A DNA stretch of 64,000 nucleotides, taken from Elusimicrobiota bacterium. GTDB taxonomy: Bacteria; Elusimicrobiota; Elusimicrobia; UBA1565. Position numbers and translations under genes: made by a program. Shown here one piece after another: positions 40,649 through 51,809 of this stretch; positions within the stretch are counted from its first letter, which is position 1; each line of letters starts with the position of its first letter. The notes under the pieces were generated by a model. That model was not told the DNA's origin and made no database searches. It was given only the letters and a program-made list of their open reading frames with translations. Location: the NCBI GenBank assembly GCA_041660925.1, contig JBAZVI010000005.1, positions 186,001 to 250,000 of the forward strand, written 5' to 3'.

Positions 40649-42004
40649 TCACTGCTTTTTCCCCTGTTTGATGCTCTCCACCAGACGGTTCACGGTCTCC
40701 AGGAAGAAAGGGTCTTTTTCAACCATCGCCTTGATCTTATCACGGCCGTGGATGACGGTGGTGTGATCGCGTCCGCCGAAGTGGCGCCCGATCTCGGTCG
40801 TGGAGAGCTCCGTGAGCGAGCAGGCCAGGTACATCGCGAGCTGCCGGGGGAACGCGATCTCCTGCACGCGCGAGCGGGACTTCATCTCCTTGACGTCGAT
40901 GGAGTATTTGTCCGCGACCGCGCGCATGATGTCGTCGACGTGCACGGGGGAGCCGGCGTCGGGGTCGATGGTGTCCTTGAGGAGGTCTTTGGCCGAATCG
41001 ACCGTCAGCGGGCTTCCCGTCAAGGCCGCGAAGGCGCGCAGGCGAACGAGGGCGCCGTCGAGCTCGCGGATGTTCGATTTGATGGCGCTGGCGACATAAA
41101 GGAGGACGTCGTCCGGCACGAAGATCTGCTCGGTGTCCGCCTTTTTGCGCAGGATGGCGATGCGCGTCTCGAGGTCCGGGGGCTTGATGTCGACGACCTG
41201 CCCCCACATGAAGCGGGAGATCAGCCGCTGTTCGGCCGGGATCATGTCTTTGGGCGAACGGTCGGAGCTGATGACGATCTGCTTATGCGAGTCGAAGAGG
41301 GCGTTGAAGGTGTAGAAGAACTCCTCCTCGCTGCGGCCTTTCGCGAGAAGGAACTGCACGTCGTCGAAGAGGAGGCAGTCGAGGTTGCGGTACTTGCTCC
41401 GGAACGCGTCCGGCTTCTGGTCGCGCAGGGAGTCGATGTACTCGTTGACGAACTGCTCGGCGGTGGTGTAGAGCACACGGGCGTAGGGGTCGCGCTTGCG
41501 CAAGGCGTGCCCGATGGCCTGCAGGAGGTGCGTCTTCCCGAGCCCCGCCCCGCCATAGATGAAGAACGGGTTGTACTGGTGTCCGGGGTTCTTCGCGATG
41601 GCTTCGGCCGTCGCGTGGGCCAGGCGGTTGGACGCCCCGACGACGAAGGAGGAGAAAGTGTAGCGCGGGTTGAGTTCGCTGAGCTTGAACTCCGATTGGG
41701 GACGGACCTCGGGGACCGGGTCCGAGCCTTTCGGCAGCAGCTCGGAGAGGTCCTTGCTCACCTCGAAGGCGAGGGCGATGTCCTGGCCGGAGGACGCGCG
41801 GATGCGCGCCTCGAGCTTCTGCTGGTAGTGCGAGACGATGTGGTCGCTGAAGAACTTGTTGGGGACCTTGACGCGAAGGACGTTGCCGTCGACGGCTACG
41901 GCCTCCACCGGTTTGAGCCAGAGCTCGATGTTCTCGTTGCCGACCTCGGAGGAGATTCCGCCGACGGCGTCGTCCCAAAGCGTCTTGGCGTCCAAGTTAT
42001 TCAC
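40649..42004 (-). CDS. dnaA: Chromosomal replication initiator DnaA
   Basis: A 451-residue AAA+ initiator. Domain I at about residues 1-80 ends in a basic, variable linker. The AAA+ core has Walker A GGAGLGKTHLL, Walker B LLFDDVQFL and sensor features around SSDRSPKDM. Domain IV carries the DnaA signature GRHFGGRDHTTVIHG, which binds DnaA boxes. The GTG start at 42004 lies inside a DnaA box (TGTGAATAA on the minus strand), which favours direct autorepression. An internal in-frame TTG two codons later is possible. Confidence 0.95.
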   Translation of the reverse strand: MNNLDAKTLWDDAVGGISSEVGNENIELWLKPVEAVAVDGNVLRVKVPNKFFSDHIVSHYQQKLEARIRASSGQDIALAFEVSKDLSELLPKGSDPVPEVRPQSEFKLSELNPRYTFSSFVVGASNRLAHATAEAIAKNPGHQYNPFFIYGGAGLGKTHLLQAIGHALRKRDPYARVLYTTAEQFVNEYIDSLRDQKPDAFRSKYRNLDCLLFDDVQFLLAKGRSEEEFFYTFNALFDSHKQIVISSDRSPKDMIPAEQRLISRFMWGQVVDIKPPDLETRIAILRKKADTEQIFVPDDVLLYVASAIKSNIRELDGALVRLRAFAALTGSPLTVDSAKDLLKDTIDPDAGSPVHVDDIMRAVADKYSIDVKEMKSRSRVQEIAFPRQLAMYLACSLTELSTTEIGRHFGGRDHTTVIHGRDKIKAMVEKDPFFLETVNRLVESIKQGKKQ

Positions 42005-42180
42005 AGGTTATCCACAGGTGTTGATAACTAAAAAGACATTGTTTTTAAAGTATAAAACGACATCCCCGACGATATTCGAGTTAAAATTGTTCAAAACAAA
42101 GAGCCCCGGCGACCGTCCGAACGGGATGGACGCCACTGTATGTGAATATACTAAGTCTCGTGCGCGTAAGTCAACGGCGT
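41997..42180. other. Candidate oriC upstream of dnaA
   Basis: Three DnaA boxes lie in a row: TTATTCACA (41997-42005), TTATCCACA (42008-42016, perfect) and TGTTGATAA (42019-42027). The last two sit in a GTTATC...GATAAC palindrome. An AT-rich stretch follows (about 42028-42100: TTTTTAAAGTATAAAACG, TTAAAATTGTTCAAAAC), contrasting with the GC-rich genome, as expected of an unwinding element. A TATACT box for dnaA lies at 42049-42054 on the minus strand. Gene content (dnaA, dnaN, gyrBA, parABS nearby) supports the call. Confidence 0.7.
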
Positions 42181-42208
42181 TGACAGGGTCGGAACATTGT
42201 GGTTGAAT
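42180..42208 (+). promoter_or_regulatory. Promoter of the hpf-PTS operon
   Basis: TTGACA (42180-42185), 17-base spacer and TTGAAT (42203-42208). The hpf ATG is 30 bases further on, with CGGAGG as ribosome site. The promoter lies next to the oriC candidate. Confidence 0.6.
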
Positions 42209-42237
42209 ATGGCGATTCCCGCTTCGGAGGCCTTCCC

Positions 42238-42783
42238 ATGAAAATCAACATCACCGCTCGACAGATGCGTCTGACCACCCCCATCCGCACCTACGTGGAA
42301 GAGAAGGTGGGCAAGGCGCAGAAGTACTTCAACAACATCGTCTGGGCCCAGGTGACCCTCTCCGTCTCGAAGAGGGCGCATCAGGCGGAAATCATCATCC
42401 ATGCCTCGCGCCAGACGTTCCGGGCGGTCGCCGAGGCGGCCGACCTTTACGCCGCCGTCGACCTCGCCAGCGACAAGATCGACGTTCAGCTCAAGAAGTA
42501 CAAGGAGCGCCGCAAGGACCACCACAAGGGCGGCTTCGCCCCCGAGGACCTCGAAGTCCCGGCGACCTTCTCCGGGGAGCCGGTGCGCATCTCGGTGATC
42601 AAGCAGGTCTCCATGGACCCCATGAGCGCGGAAGAGGCCGCACTGCAGATGGAGCGCATGGGCTTCAACTTCTGGATGTTCCACGAGCTGGAGACGGGCC
42701 AGATCAACGTGATCTACCGGCGGCTCGACGACTCCTACGGCCTGCTGACCCCCGTCAAGTCGGGCGTCCGTTCCGGGCGCTGA
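42238..42783 (+). CDS. hpf: Long-form ribosome hibernation promoting factor
   Basis: A 181-residue protein that inactivates ribosomes by dimerising them into 100S particles in slow growth. Residues 1-100 are the HPF/YfiA beta-alpha fold (MKINITARQMRLTTPIRTYV; FRAVAEAADLYAAVDLASDK). The C-terminal domain (about 120-175) is the long-form dimerisation domain (MSAEEAALQMERMGFNFWMF; INVIYRRLDDSYGLLTP). The ATG at 42238 follows CGGAGG. It leads the operon that continues with hprK 10 bases later, linking ribosome hibernation to the PTS genes by transcription. Confidence 0.94.
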   Translation: MKINITARQMRLTTPIRTYVEEKVGKAQKYFNNIVWAQVTLSVSKRAHQAEIIIHASRQTFRAVAEAADLYAAVDLASDKIDVQLKKYKERRKDHHKGGFAPEDLEVPATFSGEPVRISVIKQVSMDPMSAEEAALQMERMGFNFWMFHELETGQINVIYRRLDDSYGLLTPVKSGVRSGR

Positions 42784-42793
42784 CCCGGCACCC

Positions 42794-43747
42794 ATGAAGC
42801 ATCTCACCGTCGGCGAGCTCCTCAAGGAGCAGCGCGATCGCCTGCGCCTGGAGCTCGTGGTCGGGGAGAAGGCGCTCGACCGCACGATCACCACGGCCGA
42901 GGTCAACCGCCCCGGCCTGGCGCTCGCCGGCTACGACGCGCACTTCCGCGGCGAGCGCGTGCAGATCATCGGGCGCGGCGAGCACGACTACTGCCTGAAG
43001 GCCCCGGAGAAGACCCTCTCCGAGAACCTGACGGCGATGCTGAAGCTCCCCGGCATCCCCTGTCTCGTCATCACCCGGAATCTTCGCACCCCGGCCCCTC
43101 TCGCGCAGGCCTGCCGGAAGTTCAAGATCCCCCTGTTGCGCACGAGCCTGGACACCGCGACCTTCATCGGCGAGCTCTCGGCCCTGCTCGAGGACCGGCT
43201 CGCGCCCGTCGTGCGCCTGCACGGCGTCCTCGTCGACGTCTACGGCCTCGGGGTCCTCATCCAGGGCGAGGCGGGGATCGGCAAGTCCGAGTGCGCCCTC
43301 GAGCTCGTCAAACGCGGGCACATCCTCGTCTCCGACGACATCGTCGAGATCCGCCAGAAGCACGGGCAGGTTCTCATGGGCAACTGCCCGGAGCCGCTCA
43401 AGCACTACATGGAGGTGCGCGGCCTGGGGATCATCGACGTCAAGCTCCTCTTCGGCATCGGCTCCATCCTCAACATGTCGCAGATCGGCATGGTCATCCA
43501 GCTCGAGATGTGGAAGCCCGACATGGTCTACGAGCGCAGCGGGCTCGACCGCGGCACGACGCGCATCATCGACGTGGACGTCCCCATGGTGCGCATCCCC
43601 GTCAGCCCCGGGCGCAACCTCGCCGTGCTCATCGAGGTGGCCTCGCTCAACCAGCGCCTCAAGACCCAGGGCTACTTCAGCGCCGAGACCTTCAATCAGA
43701 CCCTCATCGCCCGGATGAGCACGACCCGGGGGCGGAGCGCCGGATGA
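42794..43747 (+). CDS. hprK: HPr kinase/phosphorylase
   Basis: A 317-residue bifunctional enzyme that phosphorylates HPr on a regulatory serine and removes the phosphate again. The catalytic His is H143 in RLHGVLVDVYGLGVL. Walker A is GEAGIGKS (158-165), with Ala in the position that is usually Ser. The HprK signature is EVRGLGIIDVKLLFG at about 207-221. The target serine in the HPr encoded downstream is present. It overlaps rapZ by ATGA. Together with complete EI/HPr/EII genes this suggests a regulated transport system rather than a stand-alone sensor. Confidence 0.95.
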   Translation: MKHLTVGELLKEQRDRLRLELVVGEKALDRTITTAEVNRPGLALAGYDAHFRGERVQIIGRGEHDYCLKAPEKTLSENLTAMLKLPGIPCLVITRNLRTPAPLAQACRKFKIPLLRTSLDTATFIGELSALLEDRLAPVVRLHGVLVDVYGLGVLIQGEAGIGKSECALELVKRGHILVSDDIVEIRQKHGQVLMGNCPEPLKHYMEVRGLGIIDVKLLFGIGSILNMSQIGMVIQLEMWKPDMVYERSGLDRGTTRIIDVDVPMVRIPVSPGRNLAVLIEVASLNQRLKTQGYFSAETFNQTLIARMSTTRGRSAG

Positions 43748-44619
43748 AGGAGCGCCGGACGGCCCCGGTGACCGGACGGCGGATCATCGTCCTCACCGGG
43801 ATCTCGGGAGCCGGGAAGAGCCAGGCCCTGAAGGCGTTCGAGGACTTCGGCTTCTACTGCGTCGACAACCTTCCGCTGGCCCTGCTCGACCGCTTCGCCG
43901 ACCTCCTGCTCGAGTCGCGCAAGGCGCGCGACGTGGCCCTCGGCATCGACGTCCGTGAGGGGGAGTTCCTGCGCGACTTCCCCTCGTCCCTGCGGGGCCT
44001 GCGCCGCAAGGGGATCGACGTCCGCGTCCTCTTCCTCGACGCCTCGGACCGGGTCGTCGTGCAGCGCTACTCGGAGACCCGCCACCGCCACCCCCTGGGG
44101 CTCAACATCCTCGACGCCGTCCGCGAAGAGCGCCGGCGCCTGCTGGAGATCAAAGCCGCGGCGGATCGCGTCCTCGACACCAGCGACATGAAGCTCGGGG
44201 AGCTCAAGGAGACCCTCTCCGCGATGCTCGCGCTCAAGCGCACGCAGGAGATGAACCTTTCGCTGGTCTCCTTCGGCTACAAGCACGGCCTTCCGCTCGA
44301 CGCGGACCTCGTGATGGACGTCCGCTTCATGCCCAACCCCAACTATGTGAAGGGGCTCAAGCGGCGGACCGGGCTCGAGCGCCCCGTCCAGGCCTACATC
44401 CTCCGCAACGCCGTGGCGCGGACCTTCCTGCGCGACTTCTCCCGGCTGCTGTCGGGGCTCCTCCCCTTCTACATCCGGGAGGGAAAGTCCTATCTGACCG
44501 TCGCCATCGGCTGCACGGGCGGGCACCACCGGAGCGTCTTCATCACGCACCGACTCGCCGCCGAGCTGCAGACATGCGGCTACCGCGCGCGGGAATTCCA
44601 CCGGGACATCAACAGGTAG
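43744..44619 (+). CDS. rapZ: RapZ-type RNase adapter/nucleotide-binding protein
   Basis: A 291-residue protein. In E. coli RapZ binds small RNAs that control amino-sugar synthesis. Walker A is LTGISGAGKSQ at about 18-27. The family hallmarks VSFGYKHGLP and IGCTGGHHRSVFI near the C-terminus are intact. The length matches. The hprK-rapZ-PTS order is widespread in bacteria outside the gammaproteobacteria; the molecular role there is less clear. The start overlaps hprK by ATGA. Confidence 0.94.
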   Translation: MKERRTAPVTGRRIIVLTGISGAGKSQALKAFEDFGFYCVDNLPLALLDRFADLLLESRKARDVALGIDVREGEFLRDFPSSLRGLRRKGIDVRVLFLDASDRVVVQRYSETRHRHPLGLNILDAVREERRRLLEIKAAADRVLDTSDMKLGELKETLSAMLALKRTQEMNLSLVSFGYKHGLPLDADLVMDVRFMPNPNYVKGLKRRTGLERPVQAYILRNAVARTFLRDFSRLLSGLLPFYIREGKSYLTVAIGCTGGHHRSVFITHRLAAELQTCGYRAREFHRDINR

Positions 44620-44628
44620 AGGCCCCCC

Positions 44629-45048
44629 TTGGTCAACATCATCGTCGTCACGCACGGAGAGTTCGGAGCCTACCTCGTCGAGGCGGCCGAGGAGATCGTC
44701 GGGCCGCAGGAGAGCGGGGTGCGCTGCGTCTCGATCTCCTCGCGCCTGAGCGTCGACGAGGTGCGCGCCCGGCTGGCCGCCGTCGTCTCGGAGCTCAAGG
44801 GCGAGGGGGGGCTCATCGTAGCCGTCGACATGCCCGGCGGGACCCCCTGCAACATCGCGATGGGGGTCGTGCGCGAGGACCCCGTGATCCGGGTGATCTG
44901 CGGCGTCAACCTCTACATGCTCGTGACGGCCTTCGGCTGCCGCCGGACCTGCGGACTCGACGAGACGGTCGAGCGCATGCTCTCCGGCGGGCGCCGGGCC
45001 ATCGTCGACATGAAATCCCTGCTCGTCGCCTCGAAGACCAACGGATGA
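44629..45048 (+). CDS. PTS mannose-family EIIA component
   Basis: A 139-residue phosphocarrier domain. The phosphorylated His is H9 in VVTHGEFG. The EIIA-Man nucleotide-binding-like fold shows GGLIVAVDMPGGTPCN at about 59-75, a normal feature. It accepts phosphate from HPr and passes it to EIIB. The TTG start at 44629 places the conserved IIVVTHG at the N-terminus. It lies 9 bases after rapZ and overlaps EIIB by ATGA. Confidence 0.9.
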   Translation: MVNIIVVTHGEFGAYLVEAAEEIVGPQESGVRCVSISSRLSVDEVRARLAAVVSELKGEGGLIVAVDMPGGTPCNIAMGVVREDPVIRVICGVNLYMLVTAFGCRRTCGLDETVERMLSGGRRAIVDMKSLLVASKTNG

Positions 45049-45527
45049 TCCGATTCGTGCGCATCGACGACCGCCTCATCCACGGCCAGGTCGTCGAAGG
45101 CTGGCTCCCCGAGCTGAAGGTCCGGCGCGTGCTCGTCGTCTCCGACGCGGCCGCCGCCGATCCCATGCAGAGCCAGCTCATGCGCCTGGCCCTGCCCGAG
45201 GAGGTGGCGCTCGAGGTGCTCCCGGTCGCCGACGCCCTCGCGCGCGTGCGGGTCGCCGCGCAGAGCCCGGAGCCCGCGCTCGTGCTCGCGCCCGGTCCCG
45301 CCGAGGTCCTCGCGCTCCTCGAGGGGGGGGCGCGCTTCGACTCCGTCAACGTCGGGGGCCTCCACCACGCCGCCGGCCGCGTGCGCATCGGCCGGGCCAT
45401 CTTCATCTCGGCCGCGGACCAGGCCGCGCTCGAAGCGATCGCCGCGCGCGGGGTGCGGCTCGAGGGACGGGCCGTGCCGTCCGAACCGGCCGAGGACGTC
45501 GGGGCCCTGCTGAGGGGACGGCCGTGA
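45045..45527 (+). CDS. PTS mannose-family EIIB component
   Basis: A 160-residue cytosolic domain that takes phosphate from EIIA and gives it to the sugar during transport. The active His is H14 in IDDRLIHGQVVEGW, the family's diagnostic motif. The length fits the mannose class. The start overlaps EIIA by ATGA; the stop overlaps EIIC by GTGA. The sugar cannot be predicted from this sequence. Confidence 0.9.
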   Translation: MIRFVRIDDRLIHGQVVEGWLPELKVRRVLVVSDAAAADPMQSQLMRLALPEEVALEVLPVADALARVRVAAQSPEPALVLAPGPAEVLALLEGGARFDSVNVGGLHHAAGRVRIGRAIFISAADQAALEAIAARGVRLEGRAVPSEPAEDVGALLRGRP

Positions 45528-46147
45528 GCCTCTGGTGGGCGACCCGACTCCCCCTGCTCAGCGCGGGTGCGGCCGCGCTCGAGCTCGACAACCTCTGCGT
45601 GGGGCAATGGATGGTCTCGCGCCCCATCGTGGCCGGTCCGCTCTTCGGCACCCTCCTCGGAGCCCCCTGGGAGGGCGTCGCCTTCGGCGCTCTCTTCGAG
45701 GCGCTCTCCTGCGAGAGCGTTCCTGCCGGCTCCCACGTCCCCTTCAACGGCTGCGTCGCGGTCGTCGCCGCGGTCCTGCTCTCGGCCGGTCCCGGCGATC
45801 TTCCCGCGGCCGCGGCTTTCCCGGCCGGACTCGCCGCGGGGAAGCTGCACGCGCTCGCCGAGAAGGTCCTGCGCGAGCGCCGCGCGGGACTCAACGCGTT
45901 GGCCGAGGAGGCCCTCGCCGCGGGCGTCGCCGTGCCCTGGCGGCGGATCTTCCTGCGTTCGCTGCTGCCCCATGCCGCGCTGACCGCGACGCTTCTTTTC
46001 GGGGCGGTCGCGCTCGGCGGACCGATCCTCGGGGGACTCTGGGACGCGCTGCCGGCGGCCTTGACGCGCGGGCTGCAGAAGGCCTTCGACTGGTCGCTCT
46101 GGCTGGGCCTCGCCGTGCTCCTCGACGCCCTGCGGAGGCGCGCGTGA
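45524..46147 (+). CDS. PTS mannose-family EIIC component
   Basis: A 207-residue membrane channel subunit, shorter than the usual ~260. Hydrophobic segments lie at about 5-20, 35-60, 68-92, 95-108 and 150-175. The early part shows the EIIC-Man pattern GQWMVSRPIVAGPLFGTLLG. EIIC and EIID together form the sugar-conducting pore. The GTG start overlaps EIIB and the GTG of EIID overlaps its stop. The reduced size could mean a more compact pore or a changed substrate. Confidence 0.85.
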   Translation: MSLWWATRLPLLSAGAAALELDNLCVGQWMVSRPIVAGPLFGTLLGAPWEGVAFGALFEALSCESVPAGSHVPFNGCVAVVAAVLLSAGPGDLPAAAAFPAGLAAGKLHALAEKVLRERRAGLNALAEEALAAGVAVPWRRIFLRSLLPHAALTATLLFGAVALGGPILGGLWDALPAALTRGLQKAFDWSLWLGLAVLLDALRRRA

Positions 46148-46905
46148 GCGCGGGCCTGCGCCGCCGCGTGTTCGCCCGCTCCCTCCTGCTCCAGGGCGCC
46201 TGGAGCTTCGAGCGCATGCAGAACCTCGGATTCCTCTTCGCGCTCGAGCCGGCGCTCGAGCGCGCGCACGGGCCTCGCCGCGCAGAAGCCGCGCAGCGCC
46301 ATCTCGAGTACTTCAACACCCAGCCCTACATGTCCGGCTTCGCGCTCGGCGCCGCCGCGGGGATGGAAGAACGCCTCTCCCGGGAGACGGACCCCGCCCG
46401 CGCCGCGGCCGCCGCCGAACGGCTGTCGGCCGTGAAGCGCTCGCTCGCCTCGGGCCTCGCCGCGCTCGGCGACCGTTTCTTCTGGGGCTCCCTTCGGCCG
46501 GCGTGCGCCGCCGCCGCCGTGGCCGCGTGGGGGATACTCTGGACGCTCGACGTCCCCTTCCCTGTCCTCGCCGGCTGCCTGCTCTACCTCGCGCTCTTCA
46601 ACGCCGCGGCGCTCTGGACGCGCTGGGAGGGGCTGAGGATCGGGTTCGAGGAGCAGGAGTCCCTGCCGAAGGCGCTCGGGCGCTGGCCCTGGCAGAGCGG
46701 AGCGGCGGCGCTCCGGACGGCCGGGCTCGTCCTCGTCGGGTCGACCGCGCTGGCCGCGCTCATCGTGCCCCCGTGGGGGAGCTTCACGCCGTGGAACCTC
46801 GCCGTGCTGGCGGCCTGCCTCGCCCTCAAGGCGCGGGGCATCTGCGCCGCGCGGATCTACGCCGGGCTCTGTGCGCTCGGCGTCATCATCGGAGCGCTGA
46901 CATGA
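46144..46905 (+). CDS. PTS mannose-family EIID component
   Basis: A 253-residue partner of EIIC. The N-terminal EIID signature is FARSLLLQGAWSFERMQNLG, followed by a helical cytosolic region. Three to four hydrophobic segments lie in the last 110 residues (AAVAAWGILWTLDVPFPVLAG and onwards). The GTG start at 46144 is inside the EIIC stop, and the stop overlaps the HPr ATG. All four EII components are thus made from one transcript. Confidence 0.87.
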   Translation: MSAGLRRRVFARSLLLQGAWSFERMQNLGFLFALEPALERAHGPRRAEAAQRHLEYFNTQPYMSGFALGAAAGMEERLSRETDPARAAAAAERLSAVKRSLASGLAALGDRFFWGSLRPACAAAAVAAWGILWTLDVPFPVLAGCLLYLALFNAAALWTRWEGLRIGFEEQESLPKALGRWPWQSGAAALRTAGLVLVGSTALAALIVPPWGSFTPWNLAVLAACLALKARGICAARIYAGLCALGVIIGALT

Positions 46906-47180
46906 AGACCAGGACGCTGACGGTGACGCCGCGGCTGGGGATGCACGCCCGGCCGGCCTCGCTCTTCGTCCAGACGGCCTCGAAGTTCCGCTCCGACATC
47001 AAGGTCAGCAAGCACATGGACGGGGAGGAAGTCGTCGTCAACGGGAAGAGCGTCATGGGGCTGATGATGCTGGCCGCGGCCTTCGGGGAACGGGTGAGCG
47101 TCGCCGCCGACGGCCCCGACGAGGACGCGGCGCTCGACCAGCTCGAAGGACTTTTCAAGCGCAAGTTCGACGAGGATTGA
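46902..47180 (+). CDS. ptsH: Phosphocarrier protein HPr
   Basis: A 92-residue protein that moves phosphate from EI to EIIA. The active His is H15 in LGMHARPASLF. The regulatory serine is in NGKSVMGLMML (Ser50 here; four residues are inserted before it relative to the B. subtilis protein). That Ser is the target of HprK encoded upstream. The length is slightly above the usual 85-90. It overlaps EIID by ATGA and is followed 7 bases later by ptsI. Confidence 0.95.
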   Translation: MKTRTLTVTPRLGMHARPASLFVQTASKFRSDIKVSKHMDGEEVVVNGKSVMGLMMLAAAFGERVSVAADGPDEDAALDQLEGLFKRKFDED

Positions 47181-47187
47181 AGGGAAC

Positions 47188-48908
47188 ATGATCGTCATCA
47201 AAGGCGTCGCGGCGAGCCCGGGCATCGCGATCGGGAAGGCGCACACCCTCGAACCCGAGGAGATCGTCGTCACCCGGCTGGAGATCCCGGCGACCAAGAT
47301 CCGCCAGGAGATCCGGCGCTTCAAGGCGGCGCTCGACGCCACCTACCACGACCTCGACCAGGCCGAGGCCAAGGTGCTCAAGATGCTCGGCAAGGAGCAC
47401 GCCCGGCTCATCGACACGCACCGCCTCATCCTCACCGACCCCCTCATCACCAAGGACGTCACGCGCCGCATCGTCGAGGAGCGCGTCAACGCGGAGTTCG
47501 CCCTCTCCGAGGCGCTCGAGCGCGTCAACCAGGCCTTCGAGAAGATCCAGGACGAGTTCTTCCGCGAGCGCCGTCACGACCTCTTCGACGTCGGCAAACG
47601 CCTGCTCTCGCACCTGCTCAAGCAGGAGAAGAAGTCCCTCTCGAACATCCGCACGCCGGCGGTTCTGGTCGCCCACAACCTGCTGCCCTCCGACACGCTG
47701 AACCTCAAGGAGAGCAACGTCCTGGGCTTCGTCACCGATCTCGGCGGCCGCACCAGCCACACCGCCATCCTCGCGCAGAGCCTCAAGATCCCCGCGGTCG
47801 TCGGGCTCTCCGACGCCAGCCGGCGCATCCGCACCGGCGACGAGGTCATCCTCGACGGCGACCAGGGCCTCGTCATCATCCACCCGAGCCCCGAGGCCGT
47901 CGCGAAGTACCAGCTCACCCGCCGCAGGCTCATCAAGGACGAGGAAGCGCTCGACTCCCTGCGCGGCGTCCCGACGGTCACGGCCGACGGGCACAAGCTC
48001 AAGATGATGGCGAACCTGGACTCCCTCGACGACCTCAAGGCGCTCACCGTGCTGAAGCCCGACGGCGTCGGCCTCTTCCGCACCGAGTACCTCTATCTCA
48101 ACCGCACCGGCGCTCCCCCCGAGGAGGAGCAGATGAAGGCCTACGCGCAGGCGGCCAAGGCCTTCGACCCTCTGCCGCTGGTCATCCGCACCGCCGACAT
48201 CGGCGGCGACCGCACGGCCCACCTGGGGCTCGAGAACCCGAAGAACGAGGCCAACCCCTTCATGGGCCTGCGGGGCATCCGCCTCTTCCTGCGCCATCCC
48301 GAGCTCCTGCGCACCCAGTTCCGCGCCATCCTGCGCGCCTCCTCCCACGGGAAGGTCAAGATCATGCTGCCGATGGTCTCGACGCTCCATGAGCTGCAGA
48401 CCGCGCGTCGGCTCTTCGTGCAGGTCCAGCAGGACCTCGCGGGCGAGGGCGTCGTCCTGCCCAGGCCCATCGAGCTCGGCATCATGGTCGAGGTCCCCTC
48501 GGCCGCCTTGATGCTCGACGCCCTGCTCTCCGAGGCGGATTTCGTCTCGGTGGGGACCAACGACCTCATCCAGTACACGCTCGCCGTCGACCGGATCAAC
48601 GAGGACGTCGCGCACCTCTACGACCCCTTCCATCCCGCGGTTCTCCGCCTTCTCCACGAGATCGTCGAGGTCACCCATCGCCACGGCAAGACCGTCACCG
48701 TCTGCGGCGAGATGAGCTCCGATCCCAAGGCCGTGCCGCTGCTCGTGGGTCTAGGGGTGGACGTCCTCTCGGTCTCGGCGCGCATGTTCCTGCGCATCAA
48801 GCAGATCGTGCGCGGGCTGCACATGGAGCACCTGCGCGAGGCCGTGCGCCAGTCCCTCCTTCAGTCGGAGAGCGACGCCGTGCGCCGCGTGCTCTCGGAC
48901 GTGGCGCC

Positions 48909-48912
<4 letters not shown>
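47188..48912 (+). CDS. ptsI: PTS enzyme I (PEP-protein phosphotransferase)
   Basis: A 574-residue enzyme that transfers phosphate from PEP to HPr. The N-terminal half binds HPr. The phosphorylated His is H191 in GGRTSHTAILAQS. The C-terminal barrel shows LRGIRLFL, the PEP-binding segment VGTNDLIQYTLAVDR, and the catalytic Cys in TVCGEMSSD. The length is normal for sugar-PTS EI, without a GAF domain, so it is not the nitrogen-type PtsP. The stop overlaps lepA by ATGA. Confidence 0.96.
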
Positions 48913-50735
<1,823 letters not shown>

Positions 50736-50747
50736 AGGATAACCCTC

Positions 50748-51737
50748 ATGGAAGAAAGGCTCTTCTGGATCGGCATCGCGATGGGCGCTTACGCCTGGCT
50801 CACCAAGCGCTGGACGGAGGACGGGAAACTCGACCGGCGCGGCTTCTCCGCCGCCTGGCACGCGCTCTTCTTCGCCATCGCCGGCTTCGCGGTGGCGGTG
50901 GTGGCCATGATGTCCTTCGAGAGCCGGCGCCACGGCGCCGGCGCCGACCTCTGGTCGGCCCGCCAGCTCGCGCCGGCCTTCGCCGCCGCGCTGCTGCTCG
51001 GCGGACTGGGGTTCTGGCGCTGTTGGAGCGACCAGGGCGGGGGCGAGAAGCGGCGACACTACATGAACGAGGACCTCGAGTGGGCCGAGACCGTCTTCTC
51101 GGCCGTCCTGCTCGCCTCCTTCCTCATGTACTTCGTGGTCCAGGCCTTCAAGATCCCTTCGGGCTCCATGGAGACCACTCTGCGCATCGGCGACCACCTC
51201 TTCGTCAACAAGTTCGTCTACGGCGTGCGCATCCCCTTCACGCAGAAGCGGGTCCTGCGCTGGAAGTCCGTCCAGCACGGAGACATCGTCGTCTTCCGCT
51301 TTCCGACCGACGACGCCGAAGAGGTCCATTGCGGCAGCCCGCAATACGGGAAGGACTTCATCAAGCGCGTCATCGGTCTGCCCGGCGACCGCGTCGAGGT
51401 GAAGAACGGGGTCGTCTCCATCAACGGCCAGGCGCTCGGCAAGGAGCCCTACACGCAGTATCTCAACGTCGCGCGCATGCCCAAAGTGGACCTCCCCTTC
51501 AAGCTCGAGCAGTATCAGTCCCTGTGGGAAACACGCATGCTCGACCGCCGGATCGGCGACATGATGATGGACAACTTCGGCCCGGTGGTGGTCCCGCCGG
51601 ACGCCTACTTCATGATGGGCGACAACCGCGATCGGTCCTGCGACGGGCGCTACTGGGGACCGGTCCAGCAGAAGTACGTGAAGGGCAAGGCCTGGTTCAT
51701 CTACTGGCCGCCGTCCCGAATGGGGAAAATATCTTAG
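50748..51737 (+). CDS. lepB: Signal peptidase I
   Basis: A 329-residue membrane serine protease that removes Sec signal peptides. The N-terminal half is longer than usual, with hydrophobic segments at about 38-57, 72-86 and 108-127. The catalytic Ser is in IPSGSMETTL and the catalytic Lys is in DFIKRVIGLPGD. The C-terminal box is MGDNRDRSCDGRYWG. It must process the many exported proteins in this window. The start lies 12 bases after lepA; a hairpin follows the stop. Confidence 0.95.
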   Translation: MEERLFWIGIAMGAYAWLTKRWTEDGKLDRRGFSAAWHALFFAIAGFAVAVVAMMSFESRRHGAGADLWSARQLAPAFAAALLLGGLGFWRCWSDQGGGEKRRHYMNEDLEWAETVFSAVLLASFLMYFVVQAFKIPSGSMETTLRIGDHLFVNKFVYGVRIPFTQKRVLRWKSVQHGDIVVFRFPTDDAEEVHCGSPQYGKDFIKRVIGLPGDRVEVKNGVVSINGQALGKEPYTQYLNVARMPKVDLPFKLEQYQSLWETRMLDRRIGDMMMDNFGPVVVPPDAYFMMGDNRDRSCDGRYWGPVQQKYVKGKAWFIYWPPSRMGKIS

Positions 51738-51738
51738 T

Positions 51739-51773
51739 CGGCAAAACGCGGCGCGGTTGACCGCGTTTTGCCG
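51739..51773 (+). terminator. Hairpin after lepB
   Basis: A perfect 13-bp stem (CGGCAAAACGCGG and its complement) with a 9-base loop, starting 1 base after the lepB stop. No T-run. It separates lepB from the nfeD-like gene. Confidence 0.55.
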
Positions 51774-51809
51774 GGGGCTTCGGAAGCGATGAGAGGTGCG
51801 GCAACGACC

